Part shown: piece after piece, positions 1 through 6,210 of the stretch
Layout: each line of letters starts with the position of its first letter
Position numbering within the stretch: position 1 is the stretch's first letter
NCBI GenBank assembly: GCA_029932445.1
Contig: JAOZQB010000104.1
Span: forward strand, 1-10,202
Direction: 5' to 3'
DNA: 10,202 bases
Source of the DNA: Bacteroidales bacterium
GTDB lineage: Bacteria > Bacteroidota > Bacteroidia > Bacteroidales > JAADGE01
Notes under the pieces: model-generated
What the model was told of the DNA's origin: nothing
The model's input: only the letters and a program-made list of their open reading frames with translations
Databases searched by the model: none
Program-made: the position numbers and the translations under genes

Positions 1-2
1 TC

Positions 3-41
3 AGTGAGAGAGCAATGGGGTTGATTGAGAATAAGGTTTAA
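3..41 (+). CDS. Possible 3' end of a gene cut by the window edge
   Basis: Reading from base 3, one + frame stays open for 12 codons (SERAMGLIENKV) and ends in TAA at 39-41. The other two + frames close within the first 25 bases. The segment is more GC-rich than the intergenic DNA after it, and a repeat array starts 15 bases past the stop, as expected just outside a gene. Twelve residues are too few to identify a family, and an open stretch this short can occur by chance. Confidence 0.3.
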   Translation, partial: SERAMGLIENKV

Positions 42-56
42 ATAGTATGCAGTCAG

Positions 57-81
57 CAGTTGGCAGTTGGCAGTTGGCAGT
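57..81. repeat. Heptanucleotide tandem array (CAGTTGG, 3.6 copies)
   Basis: Three perfect copies of CAGTTGG (57-63, 64-70, 71-77) are followed by a partial CAGT. The preceding bases 51-56 (AGTCAG) look like a decayed further unit. Short heptameric arrays of this kind are known from intergenic DNA of cyanobacteria and other bacteria, with no firm function. Two other heptamer arrays with an AGT core lie at 5444-5474 and 5554-5572. Confidence 0.85.
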
Positions 82-117
82 AAGCAAACTTATTTAGTTT
101 ATTTTTACCGGTTAATA

Positions 118-540
118 TTACAAAAGCAAACTTTTATCTTCTTTATCTTTATTAAATTTTGATGTTTGTTCCGATATAAACAATTGATCGTAGAAATATT
201 TCATATCGATTTTGGAAACCATATCGGCACCGAGTTTAATAATTCTGAAAGTCAATCTTCCGCCGAGTGATAACAAAAGGGCTGCAATGATATATCCGAC
301 AACACTTCCGGACATCATTACGGCATCACCGCCCATTGAAATAACTTTAATTTCAGCAGGGAAATTCAGCATTGTTCCGAGAAATTCTACATGTTGTAAA
401 TCGGTAAATATCATATAGATAATCGAGATAATAAGGTAGGTTGCCCAAATACCGATTCCGATTAATAAAATTGCAATAAGAATTTTTGCGAATAATACGG
501 AATTTGCGGGACCTTTAATGTTATTGCTTAGTTTTTCCAT
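118..540 (-). CDS. Small two-helix inner-membrane protein of unknown function
   Basis: This 140-residue protein is not recognised as a named family. Two hydrophobic stretches, about residues 17-45 and 75-103, should cross the inner membrane. They are joined by a mostly polar loop of about 30 residues. The tail (about 105-140) is charged, rich in Lys and Asp, and ends in three leucines. No catalytic motif or signal peptidase site is visible. The ATG at 538-540 is the natural start. No Shine-Dalgarno sequence is seen, which is normal for Bacteroidota. It lies 221 bp past the channel gene on the same strand, with a hairpin and a repeat element between them, so it is probably transcribed separately. 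A weak -7-like box (TATATTTA on the minus strand, 565-572) lies about 25 bp upstream. A membrane anchor or small regulatory protein is possible, but this is a guess. Confidence 0.75.
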   Translation of the reverse strand: MEKLSNNIKGPANSVLFAKILIAILLIGIGIWATYLIISIIYMIFTDLQHVEFLGTMLNFPAEIKVISMGGDAVMMSGSVVGYIIAALLLSLGGRLTFRIIKLGADMVSKIDMKYFYDQLFISEQTSKFNKDKEDKSLLL

Positions 541-575
541 AATTTCTTATAATAAAATTTCGGATAAATATACAA

Positions 576-609
576 AAAACGTGTTAATCTCCGGTGACTT
601 ACACGTTTT
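576..609 (-). terminator. Candidate hairpin terminator downstream of the channel gene
   Basis: AAAACGTGT (576-584) and ACACGTTTT (601-609) form a perfect 9-bp stem around a 16-base loop. Read on the minus strand, the stem runs into six consecutive T residues (positions 579-574), as in a rho-independent terminator. It sits about 150 bp past the channel gene and 35 bp before the small membrane protein gene, so it could insulate the two. The stem is AT-rich and the loop is long, so this is only a candidate. Confidence 0.4.
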
Positions 610-630
610 ATTAAATTAGTTTTTGACCGT

Positions 631-733
631 AAAGTCAAATTCTGTCAAAAACAGTCGCATAGCAACTTTATCAGCATAGATAAAATAAATTATTTATCCG
701 TAATACCATTTATTAAGTTAGTTGTTTTGCGAC
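631..733 (-). repeat. Dispersed inverted-repeat element, copy A
   Basis: Arms at 654-667 (GTCGCATAGCAACT) and 720-733 (AGTTGTTTTGCGAC) pair at 12 of 14 positions plus one G-U. They enclose an AT-rich centre with its own 6-bp hairpin (679-684 with 693-698). The element is related to copy B at 5608-5710: 654-669 matches 5631-5646 at 13 of 16 bases, 720-730 matches 5697-5707 at 9 of 11, and the spacing between these blocks is identical in both. Similarity also runs into the flank at 631-653. Both copies begin 20-30 bp past the stop of a minus-strand gene. On the minus strand the second arm is followed by TGTTTTT, so it could also serve as a terminator. It may be a REP- or MITE-like element or a structured 3' RNA; no transposase is nearby. 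Confidence 0.6.
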
Positions 734-761
734 CTTACAGACAGCCATTAATAAGTTATTT

Positions 762-2663
762 TTAATCTTCTGCCAAAACAATAATTTTATCACCTTCCGA
801 AAAAGTTATCATTTTATCTTTATCCGGATTGACTTTTATACCGTAATTATTTTCAACCGAATGAGCATGTTTAATAATTCGATAACCGACAGCTGTTTCG
901 TTTTTATAGGATGCAGCTTCCAAAATAGTGTAAAAATTAATCGAAACACCAAGTTTTACATAATCGGCAGCATCTTTCAAATAGAATTCCGAACCTTCGG
1001 CTTCAAACAAAATATCAATAACTTTCTTCAAATCAGGCGTTTCAGAAAGCTGTGTTAAAAACAAGCTGATTAAATCTTCACTGATTATAAAATCATCAGC
1101 TTTGGTAACTTCGGCAAGTTCCCGGTTCTTTTGATCAAACATTTCGCTGACAATATTTACTTTTTTGCCTTTTTTGTCAGCCATATTTCTGATATGCAAC
1201 AAACAAATTAAAGTTTTTGCATCGGCTTCACGAATATCAATATCGTAATAACTTAAGATAATAATATTATTGTAAGCCGTAATATCATAATTCTCAAGTT
1301 CTTTACTGCTTGTAATATCTCCTTGTATAAAATTCACTTTTTGATTTGAAATAAAAGGTTTCAATTCATTTTCTGTTTCTTGGCTATTGTTCAAGTCGGA
1401 AATGATATCAATTTCCGAACCTTCAGCAACATATTCATCAAGTTCGCGAATAATAATTTTACCGCGTTTATTCCACCCTAAAATAACGTTTCGTTCTTTT
1501 TTCACTAAAGATTTTGCCTCAGTTCTTAATAGGGCATCTTTATTAATCTTCAAATCTTCAAATTCCGATAAAATAATCGTATCATCATCTTCGGTAATTG
1601 CCAGTATTTCATCATATTCATTTAAAACCGTATCCGATGACGGATTTATATGTACTTCAGCATTTTTATCCTTGTATCCCAGAACGGCAGAAGTATTATA
1701 GGCAAACAAGGCATCCTTATAGGTTTTCCCGACAAGTGAAGCTTCATTTTTAAAATACATTTCATCACCTTCGTAACAAAACAATTGTTGATAAATAATG
1801 CTTAAACCGGATTGACGACAAGTTTGAGCCGTTATTCTGGCAGTCAAATCAGGCGAAAGAACAAACATTGCCTCGTCTTTTCCGACGATTTGTGCCACTT
1901 CAATATTCTCTTCATCTTTAATTTCGGCAACAATATGGTATTTTCCTTCTTTTCGTTTCGGATTAAGCGTCAAGGCCAAGATTGATTTTATTACGTAAGT
2001 ATCGGCATTTTCTTTTTCGGGAGAAAGAATAATAATTGAACGGGCACCGTCGGGATTTACAATTTTTAAATCCGTTAAATCTAAGGGACTTCCGGTACGG
2101 CAAATAATTTTCGTATTTTCGGTATCCGGAATTTCTTCACGAACTGTATCTTCCATCTCAACTTTATCTTCTTCCGCTAAAATAACAATTCGCGGTTTTT
2201 TTTGATTTTCGTTTGCAATAATTAATTCTGAAATAATGTGAATAACTTTTGGTGACCATCCCAGAATTAAAGTATGGTTTTCTTCAATAACCAAAGAACG
2301 TCCTTTACGTAATTTTTCAAGTTTCTCATCCAAACTTGTTGTTAATACCCCGATAAGCGTACTTAAAATAAAAATACCGCCTATTGTAATTAATAACCCG
2401 ATTATTCTGAATACCCAACCGGTATCACCTGCCATTGTTCCCGGATCAACGGAACGTAACAGGGTTTGCCACATGGATTCAAAAAAGCCCATTCCCTCTT
2501 CTCCTGCCATATTTAAACCGCTGAAAGTATATACAAGACCGAAGACAATAATTATTAATAAAGATAAAACCGCAAGCCACATAATTATTGAACTTGTTCC
2601 GCGTGACAAAGTATTATCAAAATAATATCTGAGTTTTTGTTTGAAAGTGTATTTTCCTGACAT
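762..2663 (-). CDS. CASTOR/POLLUX-type ion channel with two RCK-like modules
   Basis: This 633-residue protein is a predicted inner-membrane cation channel gated by a large cytoplasmic ligand-binding assembly. Two membrane helices (about 26-47 and 84-108) flank a pore helix and filter-like turn at 65-80 (WQTLLRSVDPGTMAGD). This resembles the region that carries ADSGNHA or ADAGNHA in plant POLLUX and CASTOR, not the TVGYG filter of potassium channels. After a charged linker (111-123), two RCK/TrkA-N-like modules follow. Module one starts at VIEENHTLILGWSPK (125-139) and module two at RNVILGWNKRG (391-401), each a Rossmann-type opening. Each ends in a TrkA-C-like part (about 300-365 and 555-633). 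Length and order fit the family (Castor/Poll middle region). Plant members carry calcium at the nuclear envelope; ion choice in bacterial members is uncertain. It follows the acyltransferase gene by 33 bp and is probably co-transcribed. A TrkA-regulated potassium channel is the main alternative. Confidence 0.88.
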   Translation of the reverse strand: MSGKYTFKQKLRYYFDNTLSRGTSSIIMWLAVLSLLIIIVFGLVYTFSGLNMAGEEGMGFFESMWQTLLRSVDPGTMAGDTGWVFRIIGLLITIGGIFILSTLIGVLTTSLDEKLEKLRKGRSLVIEENHTLILGWSPKVIHIISELIIANENQKKPRIVILAEEDKVEMEDTVREEIPDTENTKIICRTGSPLDLTDLKIVNPDGARSIIILSPEKENADTYVIKSILALTLNPKRKEGKYHIVAEIKDEENIEVAQIVGKDEAMFVLSPDLTARITAQTCRQSGLSIIYQQLFCYEGDEMYFKNEASLVGKTYKDALFAYNTSAVLGYKDKNAEVHINPSSDTVLNEYDEILAITEDDDTIILSEFEDLKINKDALLRTEAKSLVKKERNVILGWNKRGKIIIRELDEYVAEGSEIDIISDLNNSQETENELKPFISNQKVNFIQGDITSSKELENYDITAYNNIIILSYYDIDIREADAKTLICLLHIRNMADKKGKKVNIVSEMFDQKNRELAEVTKADDFIISEDLISLFLTQLSETPDLKKVIDILFEAEGSEFYLKDAADYVKLGVSINFYTILEAASYKNETAVGYRIIKHAHSVENNYGIKVNPDKDKMITFSEGDKIIVLAED

Positions 2664-2696
2664 AATTATTAAAATTGAGGTTTAAGATATGAAAAA

Positions 2697-3575
2697 TTAT
2701 TCAATTTCCGAACTTTTATGCTTCCACCGTTTATGCGACCAAAGCCAATTTTCGGGTTTTGCTTTTATAATATCTTCGATTTTTTTCATAAAACGTTCTG
2801 TAATTTCATTCTCTTTTGTTTCTTGAGGTTTATCTTCAAAAATTGAAAGTTCAACTTCATAATATCCTCTTTTTATTCTTTGAACATCTCCGAAAATTAA
2901 AGGAACATTATATTTTTTCGCATACATTTCCGCACCGTGTAAACATGCCGTATCCTGATTCAGAAATTTAATCCATTTTGCTTTCTTCAGATTTGAAGGA
3001 CTTTGATCGGAGATCATAAAAAAAACTGTCGGTTTTTCATGTTTTTCTTCAAATGCACGATAGGTATCTTTTATGGAAACTAAATTCATTCCCCAAGCTG
3101 CTCGCGATTTTTTTACATAATTATCAATATATTTATTTGACAACGGTTTATACAATCCGATACTTTTATGTTTAAATTGAAATCCGAAACTTATAACACC
3201 CCACTCCCAGTTGGTGTAATGTGCCGCTAAACCGATTATATTTTGTCCTTTCTCAAAATAATTATCTAAAATATCAATATTTACAACAGGATATCTTTTT
3301 TTCAGTGTTTTTTTATTCATCGAAAGTCCTTTTATGCTTTCAAGTGTAATATCACTTAAATTTTTGTAAAATCCTTTTGCAATCTTATTAATTTCTGCTT
3401 CGGATTTTTCGGGAAATGAATTTCTTAAATTAGTAAACACAACATTCTTTCTGTATCCGAATATATAATAAAAAAAGAAATAAAGAATATCCGAATATAC
3501 ATATAAAACCCAAAACGGAACTAATGAAAAAAGAAAAACGAGAATTCTAAAAAAATAGTAACCGAGCTTTTTCAT
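2697..3575 (-). CDS. LpxL/HtrB-like lysophospholipid acyltransferase
   Basis: This protein of 292 residues (from the ATG) belongs to the LpxL/HtrB/MsbB acyltransferase family, which adds a secondary acyl chain to lipid A or a related lipid at the inner membrane. In numbering from the ATG, a hydrophobic N-terminal anchor covers about 3-40. The catalytic HX4E motif is HYTNWE at 119-124, a conserved DQSP follows at 190-193, and the typical C-terminal NWLWSHKRWK is at 276-285. The length of about 290-310 residues is usual. The frame stays open seven codons upstream to a TTG at 3594-3596, but that TTG lies within a -7-like promoter box, and MKKLGYYFF is a better membrane-anchor start, so the ATG at 3573-3575 was chosen. 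It is first in a unit with the channel gene. Lipid A is the likely substrate, but Bacteroidota also make aminoacyl lipids with related enzymes. Confidence 0.9.
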   Translation of the reverse strand: MKKLGYYFFRILVFLFSLVPFWVLYVYSDILYFFFYYIFGYRKNVVFTNLRNSFPEKSEAEINKIAKGFYKNLSDITLESIKGLSMNKKTLKKRYPVVNIDILDNYFEKGQNIIGLAAHYTNWEWGVISFGFQFKHKSIGLYKPLSNKYIDNYVKKSRAAWGMNLVSIKDTYRAFEEKHEKPTVFFMISDQSPSNLKKAKWIKFLNQDTACLHGAEMYAKKYNVPLIFGDVQRIKRGYYEVELSIFEDKPQETKENEITERFMKKIEDIIKAKPENWLWSHKRWKHKSSEIE

Positions 3576-3593
3576 ATAAATATAATTATAAAA

Positions 3594-3601
3594 CAAAGTT
3601 A
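3594..3601 (-). promoter_or_regulatory. Candidate -7 promoter box for the acyltransferase-channel unit
   Basis: The minus strand reads TAACTTTG, an exact match to the Bacteroidota -7 consensus TAnnTTTG, 18 bp before the chosen ATG. No good TTTG -33 box lies 19-21 bases further upstream (ATTT is there), so only the -7 half is convincing. An AT-rich region matches such a pattern easily, which limits confidence. Confidence 0.4.
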
Positions 3602-3641
3602 AAATAATTAATTATAATAGAAATTTGAATGATAAATATTA

Positions 3642-3649
3642 TAAATTTG
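3642..3649 (+). promoter_or_regulatory. Candidate -7 promoter box for the T9SS cargo gene
   Basis: TAAATTTG is an exact TAnnTTTG match 22 bp before the ATG at 3672, which implies a very short leader. A TTTG at 3624-3627 lies only 14 bases upstream, closer than the usual 19-21, so the -33 element is doubtful. Together with the opposing box at 3594-3601 it makes 3576-3671 a divergent promoter region. Confidence 0.4.
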
Positions 3650-3671
3650 TGCAAATAAATAATAACAGACT

Positions 3672-4790
3672 ATGAAATCCTTTTTTCTTATAATATTTTC
3701 TCTATTATATAGTATTAATATTTTTTCCCAACAACAAATCCCGAACGGAAATTTTGAAGATTGGACAAATAACGAAGCACCACCCTGGCATTCTTCTTTT
3801 AATATAGGATTTCCCGTATATACCGCAGAAAAAACAAATGATGCCGTTCAAGGAGATTCAGCTGCAAAATTAACAAGTCAAACTTTATTCAGTCAATTTA
3901 TTCCCGGTTTAATTACATTGGGAGATATTGACATCATTGATCAAACATTAACGGGCGGTATTCCGTATTCCGACCGACCGGACGGCATCAGTTTCTTTTT
4001 TAAATATGAACCGACAGGAACAGACACAATGATGTTCGGTGCTTTTTTAACCAAATGGGACATTGTTAATTCAACTGATACAATCGCCCTAACCGGTTAT
4101 TTAAACAGTGATACATACAGTACTTATACCGAAATTGAACTTCCTTTCATTTATCAATCCGATGAAATACCTGATACGCTGAATATTATTGTTACTTCTT
4201 CAGGATTTAACGGAAACGATGACAGTAATTTGTATATTGACAGTATTTCGATGATTAACGGTGAAATAATTTCTCCTACCTTTTGTTTTCCGGCAACGGA
4301 TATAACATCCTCTGAATTTACAACACACTGGATGACAATTCCGAATGCCGTTAGTTATAGTATCGATGTTTCGGATAATTCCGATTTTTCCTCATTCATA
4401 AACGCTTATGAGAATTCAAACACGGGAACAGATACTTTTGCAGTTGTAAATGTAAACCCCGGAACATACTTTTATCGTGCAAGAGTAAATTATGACAGCG
4501 GAACAAGCATTAATTCCAACACCATTGAAGTAAATGTTGAAGATACTAACATTAATGACTCTGATTCCGACAAATTAAAAATAATTTCAAGAAGCAATAA
4601 AATAATTGCAGAATTTCCGATTAAAGGAACAAAAACATATCGGCTTTATAATGTTGACGGTAAATTAATTAGTCAAATGACAACAAACAATAATATAAGC
4701 AAATTCTCAGTTAATTATTCGGGCATTTACATCTTGCAAATAGCATATAATCAACACAATATAAGTAAAAAAATAACTGTTTTATATTAA
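3672..4790 (+). CDS. Secreted multidomain protein with type IX sorting tail
   Basis: This 372-residue protein is exported and probably delivered to the cell surface or medium by the type IX secretion system. A signal peptide spans about 1-19 (hydrophobic run, then FSQ). Residues 22-196 start with IPNGNFEDW and end with NLYIDSISMING, the pattern of a jelly-roll domain like the PCMD or carbohydrate-binding modules of Bacteroidota. Residues 202-289 resemble a fibronectin type III fold (TTHWMTIPNAVSYSIDVS, then GTYFYRARV). After an Asn/Asp/Ser linker (291-300), residues 301-372 form a type A sorting domain, with YRLYNVDGKLI (323-333), SGIYILQI (350-357) and a final KKITVLY. No catalytic residues are apparent, so it is probably a binding or adhesion protein; its ligand is unknown. 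It starts at ATG 3672 and is followed after 9 bp by the methyltransferase gene. Confidence 0.85.
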   Translation: MKSFFLIIFSLLYSINIFSQQQIPNGNFEDWTNNEAPPWHSSFNIGFPVYTAEKTNDAVQGDSAAKLTSQTLFSQFIPGLITLGDIDIIDQTLTGGIPYSDRPDGISFFFKYEPTGTDTMMFGAFLTKWDIVNSTDTIALTGYLNSDTYSTYTEIELPFIYQSDEIPDTLNIIVTSSGFNGNDDSNLYIDSISMINGEIISPTFCFPATDITSSEFTTHWMTIPNAVSYSIDVSDNSDFSSFINAYENSNTGTDTFAVVNVNPGTYFYRARVNYDSGTSINSNTIEVNVEDTNINDSDSDKLKIISRSNKIIAEFPIKGTKTYRLYNVDGKLISQMTTNNNISKFSVNYSGIYILQIAYNQHNISKKITVLY

Positions 4791-4799
4791 TTTTATCTG

Positions 4800-5378
4800 A
4801 TGCAAATAAATAAATCTTATTGGGAAAATTTATATAAAAACAATCAGATCGGTTGGGATATCGGTTATCCGAGTACACCTTTGAAAGAATATATTGATCA
4901 ATTAACAAACAAAGAATTAAATATTTTAATTCCGGGTGCAGGAAACGGTTATGAGGCAGAATACCTTTATAATAAAGGATTTACACATACCTTTTATTTG
5001 GATTATTCGACAGAAGCCCTAAAAAGTTTCAAAAATAAATATCCCGATTTTCCTAATTCAAATATTATAACAGATGATTTTTTTGAACATACCGGAAAAT
5101 ATGATTTAATTTTGGAGTTGGCTTTTTTTACTTCAGTCATACCTGAAGAAAGAGAAAAACTTGCCGAAAAAATATTCGAACTTTTGAAACCCGGCGGAAA
5201 ATACGTCGGTGTTTTTTTTAACCACGAGTTTAAATTAAACGAACCGCCTTTCGGAGCAATGAAAGAAACCTATTTGGAACTGATTAAAGATAAATTTAAA
5301 GTTAAAATCTTTGAAATTGCATATAATTCTATTAAACCCAGAGCAGGCAGGGAGTTATTTTTTATATTTGAGAAATAA
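4800..5378 (+). CDS. TPMT-family SAM-dependent methyltransferase
   Basis: This 192-residue cytoplasmic enzyme belongs to the thiopurine methyltransferase (TPMT, PF05724) family, which transfers methyl from S-adenosylmethionine to thiol, selenium, tellurium or halide acceptors. The N-terminus has the family's WENLYKNNQIGWDIGYPSTP (8-27). SAM motif I is ILIPGAGNG (42-50), the acidic residue after strand 2 is D68 (FYLDYS), DDFF lies at 92-95, LLKPGG at 128-133 and PPFG at 149-152. The segment after strand 4 reads LELAFFTSVIP (105-115) where many relatives have EQTFFCALDP, so acceptor preference may differ. Plant halide and thiol methyltransferases share this fold, and sequence alone does not settle the substrate. 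It begins 9 bp after the T9SS gene and is probably translated from the same transcript, though the two products share no obvious function. Confidence 0.88.
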   Translation: MQINKSYWENLYKNNQIGWDIGYPSTPLKEYIDQLTNKELNILIPGAGNGYEAEYLYNKGFTHTFYLDYSTEALKSFKNKYPDFPNSNIITDDFFEHTGKYDLILELAFFTSVIPEEREKLAEKIFELLKPGGKYVGVFFNHEFKLNEPPFGAMKETYLELIKDKFKVKIFEIAYNSIKPRAGRELFFIFEK

Positions 5379-5443
5379 AAATGAATGTAGTTTAACCCGA
5401 AAAATTTATAAACGGCGAAGCCCTCACGAAAGTAATTTTTCGT

Positions 5444-5474
5444 AGTTGAAAGTAAAAAGTTGAATGTTAAAAGT
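5444..5474 (+). repeat. Degenerate heptanucleotide array (AGTTGAA type)
   Basis: Four consecutive heptamers AGTTGAA, AGTAAAA, AGTTGAA and TGTTAAA, followed by AGT, keep a strict 7-base period with an AGT-like start. The second array at 5554-5572 reads AGTATAA on the opposite strand, so the two partly complement each other and could fold into a long, imperfect AT-rich hairpin. Confidence 0.6.
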
Positions 5475-5488
5475 TTCGCTATTTTCAT

Positions 5489-5519
5489 TATGAAATTTCA
5501 TAGCTCAAATTTGAGCTAT
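5489..5519. repeat. Two overlapping perfect palindromes
   Basis: TATGAAATTTCATA (5489-5502) is a perfect 14-bp palindrome. It overlaps by three bases the perfect 20-bp palindrome ATAGCTCAAATTTGAGCTAT (5500-5519). Both centre on AAATTT. In RNA, the longer one folds as an 8-bp stem with a four-base loop, followed on the + strand by AAGGTTTTATT, so it may be the terminator of the T9SS-methyltransferase unit. A dimeric protein site is an alternative, but no promoter is expected between convergent genes. Confidence 0.6.
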
Positions 5520-5553
5520 AAGGTTTTATTCTATTTATGCTATAATAATTTTA

Positions 5554-5572
5554 ACTTTATACTTTATACTTT
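5554..5572 (-). repeat. Heptanucleotide array (ACTTTAT, 2.7 copies)
   Basis: ACTTTAT occurs at 5554-5560 and 5561-5567 and is followed by ACTTT. On the minus strand the unit reads AGTATAA, sharing the AGT start of the arrays at 57-81 and 5444-5474. Confidence 0.6.
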
Positions 5573-5607
5573 TCTACTCCCAATTATTTGTGAATAATTA
5601 GGGTTAA

Positions 5608-5710
5608 AAAGGACAATTTTGCCGGAATAGGTTGCATAGCATCTCTTTTAATTAACTGATTATAAATCAAATAATTTTTAATTAATATGCAAAATCAGAT
5701 GCTTTGCACC
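5608..5710 (-). repeat. Dispersed inverted-repeat element, copy B
   Basis: Arms at 5630-5644 (GGTTGCATAGCATCT) and 5697-5710 (AGATGCTTTGCACC) pair almost fully, with one mismatch and one bulged base. They enclose an AT-rich centre with a 5-bp hairpin (5657-5661 with 5665-5669). Copy A at 631-733 has the same arms and the same spacing between arms. The outer flank at 5608-5630 also resembles 631-653 (AAAG, then AATT and TG at matching places). On the minus strand the element starts 22 bp after the GNAT stop codon, and its downstream flank ends near a run of five T residues (5606-5610), so it could act as a terminator or processed 3' end. Confidence 0.6.
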
Positions 5711-5731
5711 TTCTTATATAGAACTCAAAAA

Positions 5732-6208
5732 TTATTTGGGTAATTTTCTCAACATCATCAATTCATAATCACTGAAATCAAAAAAATTATATTTTCTGTA
5801 TAAACTCAAAGCTCTGAAATTTTCTTTATGAACTTCCAATTTTACCTGATAACCGATATTTTTAATTTCTTCAATACATTTATCCATCAACACTTTTGCT
5901 AAACCCAGCCCCTGAAAATTCGGTAAAATACCGAAATGGTGTAAAAAAGTTCTTCTGTTATCGTGTGTCAACCAAAATGTACCGATTATTTTTCCGTTTT
6001 TCATCATTAAAGTCAGATTTCCTCCGGCCTTAATCGTTCGCATAATTACTTCATTATCATCATTTCGCTCTGCTCCTCCCATTCCGGTTAGTTTCCACAA
6101 ATTCATAACTTCATCAAAATCCTCAGGAAGATAATTTCTGAATATTATTCGATCATTCTCTTTCATAAGTTCATAATTTTGAAGATGTCCGAGACTGCAA
6201 ATGGTCAT
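5732..6208 (-). CDS. GNAT-family N-acetyltransferase
   Basis: This 158-residue protein belongs to the GNAT superfamily, whose members move an acetyl group from acetyl-CoA to an amine on a small molecule or protein. The fold begins at RIIFRNYLPEDFDEVMNLW (20-38). The acetyl-CoA loop follows ILPNFQGLGLAKVL (94-107) with the Q-x-x-G-x-A pattern at 99-104, and strand 5 to helix 4 is KLEVHKENFRALSLYRKYNF (123-142). The HHFGI stretch (90-94) and WLTHDNRR (79-86) resemble a Bacteroidota subgroup whose substrate I do not know. The ATG at 6206-6208 is 2 bp past the upstream stop, which suits translational coupling. A second ATG at 6164-6166 (MKENDRIIFR) also fits the domain start and could be the true one. 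It is last in the DUF3857 unit and is followed by element copy B. Confidence 0.88.
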   Translation of the reverse strand: MTICSLGHLQNYELMKENDRIIFRNYLPEDFDEVMNLWKLTGMGGAERNDDNEVIMRTIKAGGNLTLMMKNGKIIGTFWLTHDNRRTFLHHFGILPNFQGLGLAKVLMDKCIEEIKNIGYQVKLEVHKENFRALSLYRKYNFFDFSDYELMMLRKLPK

Positions 6209-6210
6209 AA

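Larger units (their letters stand above)
5379..5731. other. Repeat-rich intergenic region between convergent genes
   Basis: No credible gene lies in these 353 bases; the open frames are short shadows. In order it holds a small hairpin (ACGAAA 5426-5431 with TTTCGT 5438-5443), a decayed heptamer array (5444-5474), two overlapping perfect palindromes (5489-5519), a second heptamer array in opposite sense (5554-5572), and the inverted-repeat element copy B (5608-5710). The methyltransferase and GNAT genes point towards each other, so transcription from both sides should stop here. Confidence 0.8.

Noticed and set aside
57..81. Heptamer array as the start of a CRISPR array
   Set aside because: Units are 7 bases with no spacers, and no cas gene is present.
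86..106. Small hairpin AAACT/AGTTT followed by ATTTTT as a + strand terminator
   Set aside because: The stem is only 5 bp and almost all A-T; such structures are expected by chance in this DNA.
1387..1701. 104-residue + strand open frame inside the channel gene
   Set aside because: It is fully antisense to a conserved RCK-like module and is Ser-rich, as expected of a shadow frame.
3576..3596. TTG-initiated N-terminal extension of the acyltransferase
   Set aside because: The TTG lies in a likely -7 promoter box, and the ATG at 3573-3575 gives a better start.
5270..5488. 72-residue minus-strand open frame over the end of the methyltransferase gene
   Set aside because: It mostly overlaps the well-supported methyltransferase gene in antisense and runs into repeat DNA; its composition shows no domain.
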